Part shown: positions 28,075 to 35,764 of the stretch, piece by piece
How the letters are laid out: every line of letters begins with the position of its first letter
Position numbering within the stretch: the first letter of the stretch is position 1
NCBI GenBank assembly: GCA_027486025.1
Contig: JAIXPY010000134.1
Coordinates: forward strand, 1-38,465
Direction: 5' to 3'
From: Burkholderiaceae bacterium
GTDB taxonomy: Bacteria > Pseudomonadota > Gammaproteobacteria > Burkholderiales > Burkholderiaceae
DNA: 38,465 nt
Notes under the pieces: model-generated
Databases searched by the model: none
Told to the model about the DNA's origin: nothing
Seen by the model: the letters and a program-made list of their open reading frames with translations, nothing else
Made by a program: the position numbers and the translations under genes

Positions 28075-28929
28075 ATGACGCGTTTTTTTAAAGCAGTCCT
28101 TTGCCTTTGCCTCTTTGCTGCTTCACTGGGGCTCAGTGCGCAAACCGTCTTGCGCGTCACAACCATTCCAGAAGAAGCTGCAACCGAGCAGATGCGTAAA
28201 TTTGGTCCCTTGACTAAGTACCTGGAACGTACGCTGGGTACTAAAGTCGATTTTGTACCAGTCAATGACTACCCTGCTGCAGTAGAGGCACTTGTAAACA
28301 AGCAAGTTGACCTGGTTTGGTTTGGTGGCTTTACGTATGTACAAGCTCAAATTCGTTCTGGCGGAAAGATCGTTCCCATTGCGCAGCGCGAAGAAGATAC
28401 TAACTTTCGGTCTGTGTTTATTACCCAAACCAATTCTGGTATTAAGACCCTTGCTGATTTAAAAGGAAAGCAAGTCAGTTTTGGCTCGCAATCAAGTACC
28501 TCGGGCCATTTAATGCCACGCTCTTTTTTATTGGACGCTGGAATCGATCCAGATAAAGACTTTAAACGTATCGCATACTCTGGAGCGCACGATGCAACCA
28601 TTGCATCGGTTGTGAGTGGCCGGGTTGATGCGGCAGCGCTGGATATAACAGTATGGCGTAAATTTGTGGCAGAAAATAAGGTTGACACCAGCAGGGTCGA
28701 CGTATTTTATACAACCCCACCGTACTTTAACTACAACTGGTCGGTCCATGCAGACATGCCAGCAGCGCAGCGTGAAAAAATTACTGCAGCCTTGCTTAGT
28801 CTCAATATGAATAACCCAGAGGGTAAAGAAATCTTGACCCTGAATCGTGCCACTAAATACATTCCTACTAAACCAGAAAACTACAAAGGCCTGGAGAGCG
28901 CAGGACGAAGTGCTGGCTTGATTCGTTAA
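28075..28929 (+). CDS. PhnD-type ABC substrate-binding protein, putative selenate/selenium-oxyanion family
   Basis: Signal peptide then TIPEEAATEQMRKFGPLTKYLERTLGTKVDFVPVNDYPAAVEALVNKQVDLVWFGGFTYVQAQ...QREEDTNFRSVFI; immediately upstream of ATPase/permeases and selD. Confidence 0.82.
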   Translation: MTRFFKAVLCLCLFAASLGLSAQTVLRVTTIPEEAATEQMRKFGPLTKYLERTLGTKVDFVPVNDYPAAVEALVNKQVDLVWFGGFTYVQAQIRSGGKIVPIAQREEDTNFRSVFITQTNSGIKTLADLKGKQVSFGSQSSTSGHLMPRSFLLDAGIDPDKDFKRIAYSGAHDATIASVVSGRVDAAALDITVWRKFVAENKVDTSRVDVFYTTPPYFNYNWSVHADMPAAQREKITAALLSLNMNNPEGKEILTLNRATKYIPTKPENYKGLESAGRSAGLIR

Positions 28930-28937
28930 TTGACCCC

Positions 28938-29801
28938 GTGCAGAGTCAAATTACTAATCGCAAGGACTTTGGCATTGAGCTGAGCAATGTCACCGCTCAG
29001 CATCCCGCAGCATCGGTAAATGCTCCCCCAGCAATTCAGGGGCTAAGCTTAACAATCAGTTCAGGGGAGCATGTCGCCATCATTGGCCCCTCCGGGTCGG
29101 GCAAAACCAGCTGTCTGCTCGTGATTGCCGCTGCTTTAAAAGTACAGTCTGGAAATGTCGCCCTAAATCACCAGTCTGTTTGGAATTTGCCTACTCGTAA
29201 GCTACAAAAATTACGCGGCAATCTCTTTTACGCACCGCAAACGCCACCATTGCCTCCTCGGCAGCGCGTCATTACGGCTTTATTGGCAGCTAAATTACCA
29301 GGGCAGGCTTTCTTTGCTAGCCTGATGAGCTTGATTTATCCCCGGGATATAAAAGAAGCGAGTGAGGCTCTTGCGCAATTTGACCTTGCGGATAAGCTTT
29401 GGCAACGAGTAGACCGCCTTTCTGGAGGTGAGCGCCAGCGCGTTGGGTTGGCGCGTGCCTTGCTGGCACCGGCAAAGATCTGGTTAATTGACGAGCCGCT
29501 TTCGGCTTTAGATCCGACCCGAGCACGGCAGGCAATAGAAAGTCTGATTAGCCATGCAAAAGAGCATGAGGTTACTTTAATTACGAGCTTGCACCAAGTG
29601 GATGTAGCAACCAGCCAATTTCCTCGCGTCATTGGCTTGCGTGACGGAAAGCTGGTCTTCGATCTGCCGAGCAGTGAAGTCAGTAAAGAACTGTTGGCAG
29701 ATCTCTACAGGCAGCATGAGCACGAACTGGATCAAACTGCGCCTGTCTCACTCGATAGTCCTCCGGAGCCCGCTCCGGTGAAGATCATCCACTGCCGGTG
29801 A
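28938..29801 (+). CDS. ABC transporter ATP-binding protein (PhnC-like)
   Basis: IIGPSGSGKTSCLLVIAAAL Walker A, LSGGERQRVGLARALLAPAKIWLIDEPLSALDP; GTG start. Confidence 0.92.
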   Translation: MQSQITNRKDFGIELSNVTAQHPAASVNAPPAIQGLSLTISSGEHVAIIGPSGSGKTSCLLVIAAALKVQSGNVALNHQSVWNLPTRKLQKLRGNLFYAPQTPPLPPRQRVITALLAAKLPGQAFFASLMSLIYPRDIKEASEALAQFDLADKLWQRVDRLSGGERQRVGLARALLAPAKIWLIDEPLSALDPTRARQAIESLISHAKEHEVTLITSLHQVDVATSQFPRVIGLRDGKLVFDLPSSEVSKELLADLYRQHEHELDQTAPVSLDSPPEPAPVKIIHCR

Positions 29802-29807
29802 TCAGCA

Positions 29808-30650
29808 GTGCCTAGTACTACAGTCCTGCCAATGAACCCTGCGCTACGAGATCCGGCCTGGATGGGGCGACTATTTTGGTCGATCGCGATCATTGTTCTC
29901 TTGGTGCCCGCATTAATAGCAACGGAGTTTAGGCCTTGGGTTTTAGTGGAGTCGGAGAATCTCAAAGTCAGTTCTCGGTTCCTCGCTGATTTTTTTCCTC
30001 CCAATACGAAGCCTGATTTTTTATTGCTCGTTTTGAAGGAGGCATGGCGAACGATTGCGATTGCGACTGCTGGTACTTTTTTAGCGCTGCTACTGGCAAT
30101 CCCGCTGACATTAATCTCAACCCGTGTGTTATCGATCTCATCCTTATCGGGACGAATGCATCATTTGCCTTTTGCCCTGCGTCAACTCGTACGTTGGGTA
30201 TTAATCATCATTCGCAGTGTTCCCGAGTTAATTTGGGCCTTGGTATTTGTTCGGGTCGTCGGTCTTGGGCCCGCTGCAGGGGTCTTGGCAATTGGACTAA
30301 CGTATGCAGGGATGCTAGGTAAGGTCTATACCGAGATTCTAGAGAGTGGTGATCATCAGGTTTCTAGTAATTTAATGCGCAATGGTTCTAGCCGCTTACA
30401 AGCATTCTTTTACGGAGTCTTGCCGCAGAATTTAACTGAACTGACTAGCTATACCGTATACCGCTGGGAGTGCGCCATTCGGGCATCTGCCGTTCTTGGA
30501 TTTGTGGGAGCAGGGGGGCTCGGGCAACAGCTTGACAATTCGATGCGGATGTTTAACGGCGGCGAAGTAGCAACCATTTTGATTGTCTTCATGTTATTGG
30601 TTGGCTTAGCAGATCTATTAAGTGCATGGCTCAGAAAGATCCTGCAATGA
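29808..30650 (+). CDS. ABC transporter permease 1 (PhnE-like)
   Basis: Multi-TM; RSVPELIWALVFVRVVGLGPAAGVLAIGLTYAGMLGKVYTEILES EAA-like loop. Start GTG 29808 or ATG 29832. Confidence 0.88.
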   Translation: MPSTTVLPMNPALRDPAWMGRLFWSIAIIVLLVPALIATEFRPWVLVESENLKVSSRFLADFFPPNTKPDFLLLVLKEAWRTIAIATAGTFLALLLAIPLTLISTRVLSISSLSGRMHHLPFALRQLVRWVLIIIRSVPELIWALVFVRVVGLGPAAGVLAIGLTYAGMLGKVYTEILESGDHQVSSNLMRNGSSRLQAFFYGVLPQNLTELTSYTVYRWECAIRASAVLGFVGAGGLGQQLDNSMRMFNGGEVATILIVFMLLVGLADLLSAWLRKILQ

Positions 30651-31450
30651 TCAATCCGCACCCAAATCCATGGTTTCGTTGGAACTGCTCCGTGTGTTGG
30701 GTCACGCTGGGCATATTGCTATTAACAATCTTGAGTTTTTGGACTCTAGATCTTCAGTTAGAGCGCTTATTTTCGGTTGATAGTGCCAAGCGGATGGGAC
30801 GGTTCTTGGGCGAACTTCTCTCACCTGATGTGCGAGCCGTTTTTTTGCATAAACTGTGGATCGCGAGTATGGAGACCTTAGCCATGTCGGCGGTCGGTAC
30901 CATCTTGGCGGTTTTTTTTGGCTTACTGCTGGCGATTCCTGCCAGTAAAAGCCATCCTGGTGATCCTGCACATTGGCGCTTCCTGTGTCGACTCATACTC
31001 AATGGCCTTCGCTCAATACCCGAACTCGTATGGGCAGCCTTAGTTTTGATATCGGCAGGTTTAGGACCATTTGCTGGCACCTTAGCTTTAGCACTGCACA
31101 CGACGGGTGTTCTTGGCCGTTTATTTTCAGAATCCATCGAAAACGCACCCCAAGCAGCAGCGCAAGCGCTGCGGGTACAGGGCGCTTCAGAGAGCCAAGT
31201 ATTTTTATATGCCACCTTACCCACGATTATTCCGCAACTCATGTCCTATTCCCTGTATCGCTGGGAGAACAATATTCGGGCAGCTGCTATTTTGGGCGTG
31301 GTGGGAGGTGGTGGCTTGGGGCAAATGTTAGCCTTTCATATGGGGCTATTCCAAATGCAAGAGACCAGTAGCATCTTGATCGCGATGATATTACTCGTCG
31401 TTCTGGTCGATACGCTGTCTTACACCGCTAGACGTCTGATGGCGCGCTAG
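30647..31450 (+). CDS. ABC transporter permease 2 (PhnE-like)
   Basis: ATGA overlap with permease 1; NGLRSIPELVWAALVLISAGLGPFAGTLALALHTTGVLGRLFSESIENAPQAAAQAL. Confidence 0.88.
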   Translation: MINPHPNPWFRWNCSVCWVTLGILLLTILSFWTLDLQLERLFSVDSAKRMGRFLGELLSPDVRAVFLHKLWIASMETLAMSAVGTILAVFFGLLLAIPASKSHPGDPAHWRFLCRLILNGLRSIPELVWAALVLISAGLGPFAGTLALALHTTGVLGRLFSESIENAPQAAAQALRVQGASESQVFLYATLPTIIPQLMSYSLYRWENNIRAAAILGVVGGGGLGQMLAFHMGLFQMQETSSILIAMILLVVLVDTLSYTARRLMAR

Positions 31451-31525
31451 CCCAAGCATGAAGCCCTCCGAATATAATCTGGAGGCTTGTAATGATAAGG
31501 TGCCAGAGTCGCAATCCTATACCCC

Positions 31526-32677
31526 ATGCCCCATCCCCCGTTAGCCGATCATCTCTTGTATGAGCCTTATCCAAATGCTGCGCTTTTAGATGGCTGGCTG
31601 GTGAGTACAAATAGCCTGACGCGCAGCATTCTAGAAAAAATGCGGCCAGGCGATGAATCGGTTGAGATCAATTCCAGTTTGAATCCACCGCATTGGGAGT
31701 TCGGTCACCTCACCTGGTTCCATGAGTTTTGGGTGCATCGCGCTGGTCAGGTAAGCAACCCATCCCTATTGAGTGATGCGGATTATTTATTTAATTCTTC
31801 TGAAATTGCCCATCGGGATCGATGGACGATCCCGATTCCGCCGCTAGACGTACTCCTTGAATATAACGCTCGGGTCATGCAAAAGACGCGCGAGTTATTA
31901 GTGAGGTCGATTGATGCAGAGCAGGTCTACTTTATTCAGTTGGCGATTTTTCATCAGGATATGCACAACGAGGCTTTTGCGTACATGTGGCAAAGCTTAG
32001 GCTATCCAGCGCCATTCGAGCCATTTTCACGGGCTAAACTAGTCACCAATCCAGCGCCCGCATATATTCATTTTCCAGAAACGACGGTCATGGTCGGTTC
32101 TGAGCCGAAGAGTGGCTTCATTTTTGATAATGAAAAGTGGGCGCATTCCACAACACTAACCGCTTTTAGTATTGCGGAGCAGGCCGTTAGCAATGCCGAC
32201 TATTTGGAGTTTATTGAATCGCCTAGCAATCAAGCCGATTTGAACCCAGTAGCACCCCCAATGCATTGGAAAAAAGAGGGGGGAGTGTGGTGCCAGCGCT
32301 ATTTTGATGGGTGGCACGATTTATCTGAGCTTGAGCCTGTGCGGCATATTTCCTATGCGGATGCCAAACGCTATTGTGATTGGCGTCAGTTGCGCCTACC
32401 TACGGAGCATGAGCTGAGTTTATTGATGGCCCAAAAACAACAGGATTGGCAGCCCTCCCATTTATGGGAATGGACCAGTAGCCCGTTTGCACCCTTTCCT
32501 GGATTTAGCAGTGATCCGTATGCCGATTACTCTCAGCCCTGGTTTGATGGCAAGCACCAGGTCCTAAAGGGGTGGAGTATGTATACCCCGGAGCGCTTAA
32601 GGCGCAGTCAATTTCGTAATTTTTATGCCCCCCACCGCAAAGACCACTTTTGTGGGTTTCGCACGTGTTTACTTTAA
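31526..32677 (+). CDS. senA: EgtB-like nonheme-iron sulfoxide/selenoxide synthase, probable selenoneine synthase SenA
   Basis: HWEFGHLTWFHEFWVHRAG, FHQDMHNEAFAYMWQ (His ligands), C-terminal FGE-sulfatase-like LRLPTEHEL...LWEWTSSPFAPFPGF...RRSQFRNFYAPHRKDHFCGFR; next to selD, egtD and a SenB-like GT. Confidence 0.82.
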   Translation: MPHPPLADHLLYEPYPNAALLDGWLVSTNSLTRSILEKMRPGDESVEINSSLNPPHWEFGHLTWFHEFWVHRAGQVSNPSLLSDADYLFNSSEIAHRDRWTIPIPPLDVLLEYNARVMQKTRELLVRSIDAEQVYFIQLAIFHQDMHNEAFAYMWQSLGYPAPFEPFSRAKLVTNPAPAYIHFPETTVMVGSEPKSGFIFDNEKWAHSTTLTAFSIAEQAVSNADYLEFIESPSNQADLNPVAPPMHWKKEGGVWCQRYFDGWHDLSELEPVRHISYADAKRYCDWRQLRLPTEHELSLLMAQKQQDWQPSHLWEWTSSPFAPFPGFSSDPYADYSQPWFDGKHQVLKGWSMYTPERLRRSQFRNFYAPHRKDHFCGFRTCLL

Positions 32678-32737
32678 ATTGAGTAAGCTTACCTAGTCCT
32701 GGCATTTGCCATTTTTTAAATACTAAATACATTCTTT

Positions 32738-33784
32738 ATGACTACTTCGTATAACGGCCGCTTAACTTCTTTATCGCATGGTGGAGGCTGTGGCTGCAAG
32801 ATTGCCCCAGGAATCCTGAGCGATATTCTGAAAGCCTCACCCATCCGCAATTTGCCTGCTGCGTTACTCGCCGGCTCTGACAATAATGAAGATGCCGCGG
32901 TCTATCAAATTAATGAGCATCAAGCGATCGTTGCTACAACGGATTTCTTCATGCCCATTGTGGATGATCCATTTGAGTTTGGCCGGATTGCCGCAACCAA
33001 TGCCATTTCGGATATCTATGCCATGGGTGCCCAGCCCTTGTTTGCACTCGCACTATTAGGCATGCCGATTGGAGTTTTACCCTTAGATGTGATTCAACAA
33101 GTCACTGCTGGCGGGGAATCGGTCTGCAATGATGCGGGCATCATGATTGCTGGCGGCCACTCCATTGATACAGTTGAGCCCATTTATGGTTTAGTCGCGA
33201 TTGGTGTTGTAGACCCCAAAAAACTCAAACTTAATAGTGGCGCCCGGGCAGGTGATAGCATCATTTTGAGTAAGCCATTAGGAGTAGGCATTCTTTCTGC
33301 AGCGCTAAAAAAAGAGCTGCTCTCCGAGGCAGGCTATCACGAGATGATTGCGCTGACCACCAAATTGAATAAGCCTGGCGTTGCCCTGGCACAGCTCGAT
33401 GGTGTCCATGCCCTAACGGACGTCACCGGTTTTGGCTTAGCAGGACATCTTCTGGAAATGGCCAGGGGATCGAAGTTAATGGCGCAAGTCAATTGGGATG
33501 CCATTCCAGTCGTTCAGGAAGCGGTCGAGCACGTCAAGGCCGATATCTATACGGGCGCCTCTACGCGCAATTGGGCTGGCTATGGCAGCGAAGTAAGCCT
33601 CGCGAGTAACCTGGCGTTGTGGCAACAAAACCTATTGACCGATCCACAGACGAGTGGTGGTCTGCTCATTTCGTGCGCGCCAGAACAAGAGGCGGAAGTC
33701 CTGTCGATTCTAAATAAAGGCGGCTTTGCCAGCGCCCAGAAAATAGGTCATTTTGCTGCGGGTACCGGATTATCGGTTGTATAG
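32738..33784 (+). CDS. selD: Selenide, water dikinase (selenophosphate synthetase), Cys form; SenC role
   Basis: SLSHGGGCGCKIAPGILSDIL, DNNEDAAVYQI, ATTDFFMPIVDDPFEFGRIAATNAISDIYAMGAQP, DVTGFGLAGHLLEMA, DPQTSGGLLI. Confidence 0.96.
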   Translation: MTTSYNGRLTSLSHGGGCGCKIAPGILSDILKASPIRNLPAALLAGSDNNEDAAVYQINEHQAIVATTDFFMPIVDDPFEFGRIAATNAISDIYAMGAQPLFALALLGMPIGVLPLDVIQQVTAGGESVCNDAGIMIAGGHSIDTVEPIYGLVAIGVVDPKKLKLNSGARAGDSIILSKPLGVGILSAALKKELLSEAGYHEMIALTTKLNKPGVALAQLDGVHALTDVTGFGLAGHLLEMARGSKLMAQVNWDAIPVVQEAVEHVKADIYTGASTRNWAGYGSEVSLASNLALWQQNLLTDPQTSGGLLISCAPEQEAEVLSILNKGGFASAQKIGHFAAGTGLSVV

Positions 33785-33796
33785 AAAGAGATTGCA

Positions 33797-34729
33797 GTGA
33801 AACAAACCTTGCTTGAAGAATTGCATCTTAGCCTAACTGCCGATGCGCCCTTTATATCGCCTAAGTTTTTCTACGATGACATCGGCTCTCATCTCTTTGA
33901 TGTCATTACCTTGCTCGAGGAGTATTACCCCACGCGCACGGAGCAATGGATCATGGATGCCCATCGCGCTGCTATTGCGCAGGCTGTAGGCGACTGCGAC
34001 GTGTTGCTCGACCTTGGGGCAGGCAATTGCGCTAAGGCAAGTCAGCTTTTTAATAGCATTCAACCAAAGCAATACCGGGCGCTGGATATCTCTAAAGAGT
34101 ATCTAGAGGCTGCCGTTGCTGATCTCCAAAAAAAGTACCCACAGATTGACATGTGCGCAGAGGCGATTGACTTAAGCTTGCCCCTGGCATTTCCGGATAT
34201 TGCAGAACGCCGGAAGATCTTTTTCTTTCCGGGATCCTCGATTGGAAACTACGACCCCAAAAAAGCAGATCAATTTTTTGCTAATCTCGCACAGGAATGC
34301 CATGGCAATGGTGGGCTGTTAATCGGCGTTGACTTAGTCAAAGATCGTGAAACATTGCATCTTGCCTACAACGACCCTTTGGGTGTTACCGCATCGTTTA
34401 ATTTAAATATTCTTTTAAATGTCAATCGAATCACGGGCAGTAACTTTAATCTGCAGGATTGGGAACACGTCGCCTTCTTTAATGAATCACAGTCTCGCAT
34501 TGAGATGCACCTGCGTGCGCGATCGGATGTAGAAGTACACCTTCCGAATGATGGCAGCAAAGGACATGCTATTCAATTCAAGGCGGGTGATTTGATCCAT
34601 ACCGAAAACAGCTATAAGTACACGCAAGAGGGCTTTACAGAAAAGCTCCGCCAAGCAGGATTTGACAACATACAAACGTGGACAGATCCCAAGAAGCACT
34701 TTTTGGTGTGCTTCGCCAATGCTAAATAA
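33797..34729 (+). CDS. egtD: L-histidine N(alpha)-methyltransferase (hercynine synthase)
   Basis: PKFFYDDIGSHLFDVITLLEEYYPTRTE, VLLDLGAGNCAKASQL, FFFPGSSIGNYDP, LLIGVDLVKDRETLHLAYND. Confidence 0.94.
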   Translation: MKQTLLEELHLSLTADAPFISPKFFYDDIGSHLFDVITLLEEYYPTRTEQWIMDAHRAAIAQAVGDCDVLLDLGAGNCAKASQLFNSIQPKQYRALDISKEYLEAAVADLQKKYPQIDMCAEAIDLSLPLAFPDIAERRKIFFFPGSSIGNYDPKKADQFFANLAQECHGNGGLLIGVDLVKDRETLHLAYNDPLGVTASFNLNILLNVNRITGSNFNLQDWEHVAFFNESQSRIEMHLRARSDVEVHLPNDGSKGHAIQFKAGDLIHTENSYKYTQEGFTEKLRQAGFDNIQTWTDPKKHFLVCFANAK

Positions 34730-34743
34730 TGAACGTAAGCTAG

Positions 34744-34798
34744 CGCTATTACTACATAGTTGCTGCATAGTTAATGCGCAGTTAATCTGTAGTTACTG
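34744..34798. repeat. Degenerate 11-bp tandem repeat between convergent egtD and senB
   Basis: CATAGTTGCTG / CATAGTTAATG / CGCAGTTAATC / TGTAGTTACTG (34755-34798), with a weaker copy CGCTATTACTA at 34744-34754. Confidence 0.65.
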
Positions 34799-35752
34799 CG
34801 TGATTAAGCTGCTCACCAAATCGTGAATAGACTGTTTCTCACGTGCTGGTGTAATCAGCTCTCTGCGTAAATCAATGTGCTTTTGCAGTGATGCAAAAAA
34901 GCTAGGCATCTTTTCCGCGCGATATAAAACAGTAGCCAGTGCATTCTCATCGCCTACTGGGTAGTAGCCGGGGTAATCTTCACCCAGCAAACCGCGATTG
35001 CCTGGAATGTCTGATGCGATCACCGGAATGCCGAGCGCAATCGCCTCGGAGACGACGTGAGCGCCACCTTCCATGCGGCTAGAAATGACCATCAGGCGAC
35101 TATTGGAAAGCATCTTCAAGGCATCTGCATGACTCACCTCACCAAGCCATTGGTAGCGATCGATGGTTGCATTGAAATTTTCGGCCTGATCTTTCATTTG
35201 CGCGTTCATTGCCTGACCTAAATGCTTTACCGTGATTTTGGAATCGGCTGGCAATAGCGGGAGGCTACGCACTATACAAAAGGGATCTTTCTCATCCCTG
35301 AGGTGCCCAATCACGCTAACTAAAAAGTCTTCTTTACTAGCCGAATCCCTTATATCCATCTCAACCGATTGATAGATCACTTGGACTTTATATTGGAGGT
35401 GAGTGGGTACGGAATGGATTGCGGCTGCCTGCAAGACAACTAACTGATTTGCAATCTCCATCGATTGAAGCACTTCACTGTGATTTGCTATGTCCCGATA
35501 GATATCAGTTCCGGTCAGAATCAAAACAATGGGTCTGCCGGAGTATTGTTTCTTAAACGCCACAATGGATTGGTGGCTACGATAGGCATGCAGTGCGATT
35601 AATAAACCAGTATCACCTCCAGACCACGACTCGGTGACATCCACCGAATAGCCAAGCTCCTCCAAAAATCCTCGCCAGCGCAGGGCAGTGATCCGGTTTC
35701 CATGGAGACTCCCAGCTGGTGCCGGGGTCACGATTTCAATCAGGGGTTTGAT
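34793..35752 (-). CDS. senB: TIGR04348-like glycosyltransferase, probable selenosugar synthase SenB
   Basis: IVTPAPAGSLHGNRITALRWRGFLEELGY, LLIALHAYRSHQSIVAF, LTGTDIYRDI, LVVLQ, ISSRMEGGAHVVSEAIALGIPVIASDIPGNRGLLG. 5' end uncertain: ORF track uses GTG 35731; homology style suggests a start near 35752. Confidence 0.85.
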   Translation of the reverse strand: MKPLIEIVTPAPAGSLHGNRITALRWRGFLEELGYSVDVTESWSGGDTGLLIALHAYRSHQSIVAFKKQYSGRPIVLILTGTDIYRDIANHSEVLQSMEIANQLVVLQAAAIHSVPTHLQYKVQVIYQSVEMDIRDSASKEDFLVSVIGHLRDEKDPFCIVRSLPLLPADSKITVKHLGQAMNAQMKDQAENFNATIDRYQWLGEVSHADALKMLSNSRLMVISSRMEGGAHVVSEAIALGIPVIASDIPGNRGLLGEDYPGYYPVGDENALATVLYRAEKMPSFFASLQKHIDLRRELITPAREKQSIHDLVSSLITQ

Positions 35753-35764
35753 GTTCGGCCTTTA

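Noticed and set aside
30754-31242. 162-aa minus-strand ORF inside permease 2
   Set aside because: Antisense to a well-supported permease; low-complexity composition typical of shadow ORFs.
32738-33784. Possible selenocysteine (in-frame UGA) in selD
   Set aside because: The active site reads GGGCGCK with an ordinary Cys codon and the frame has no internal stop.
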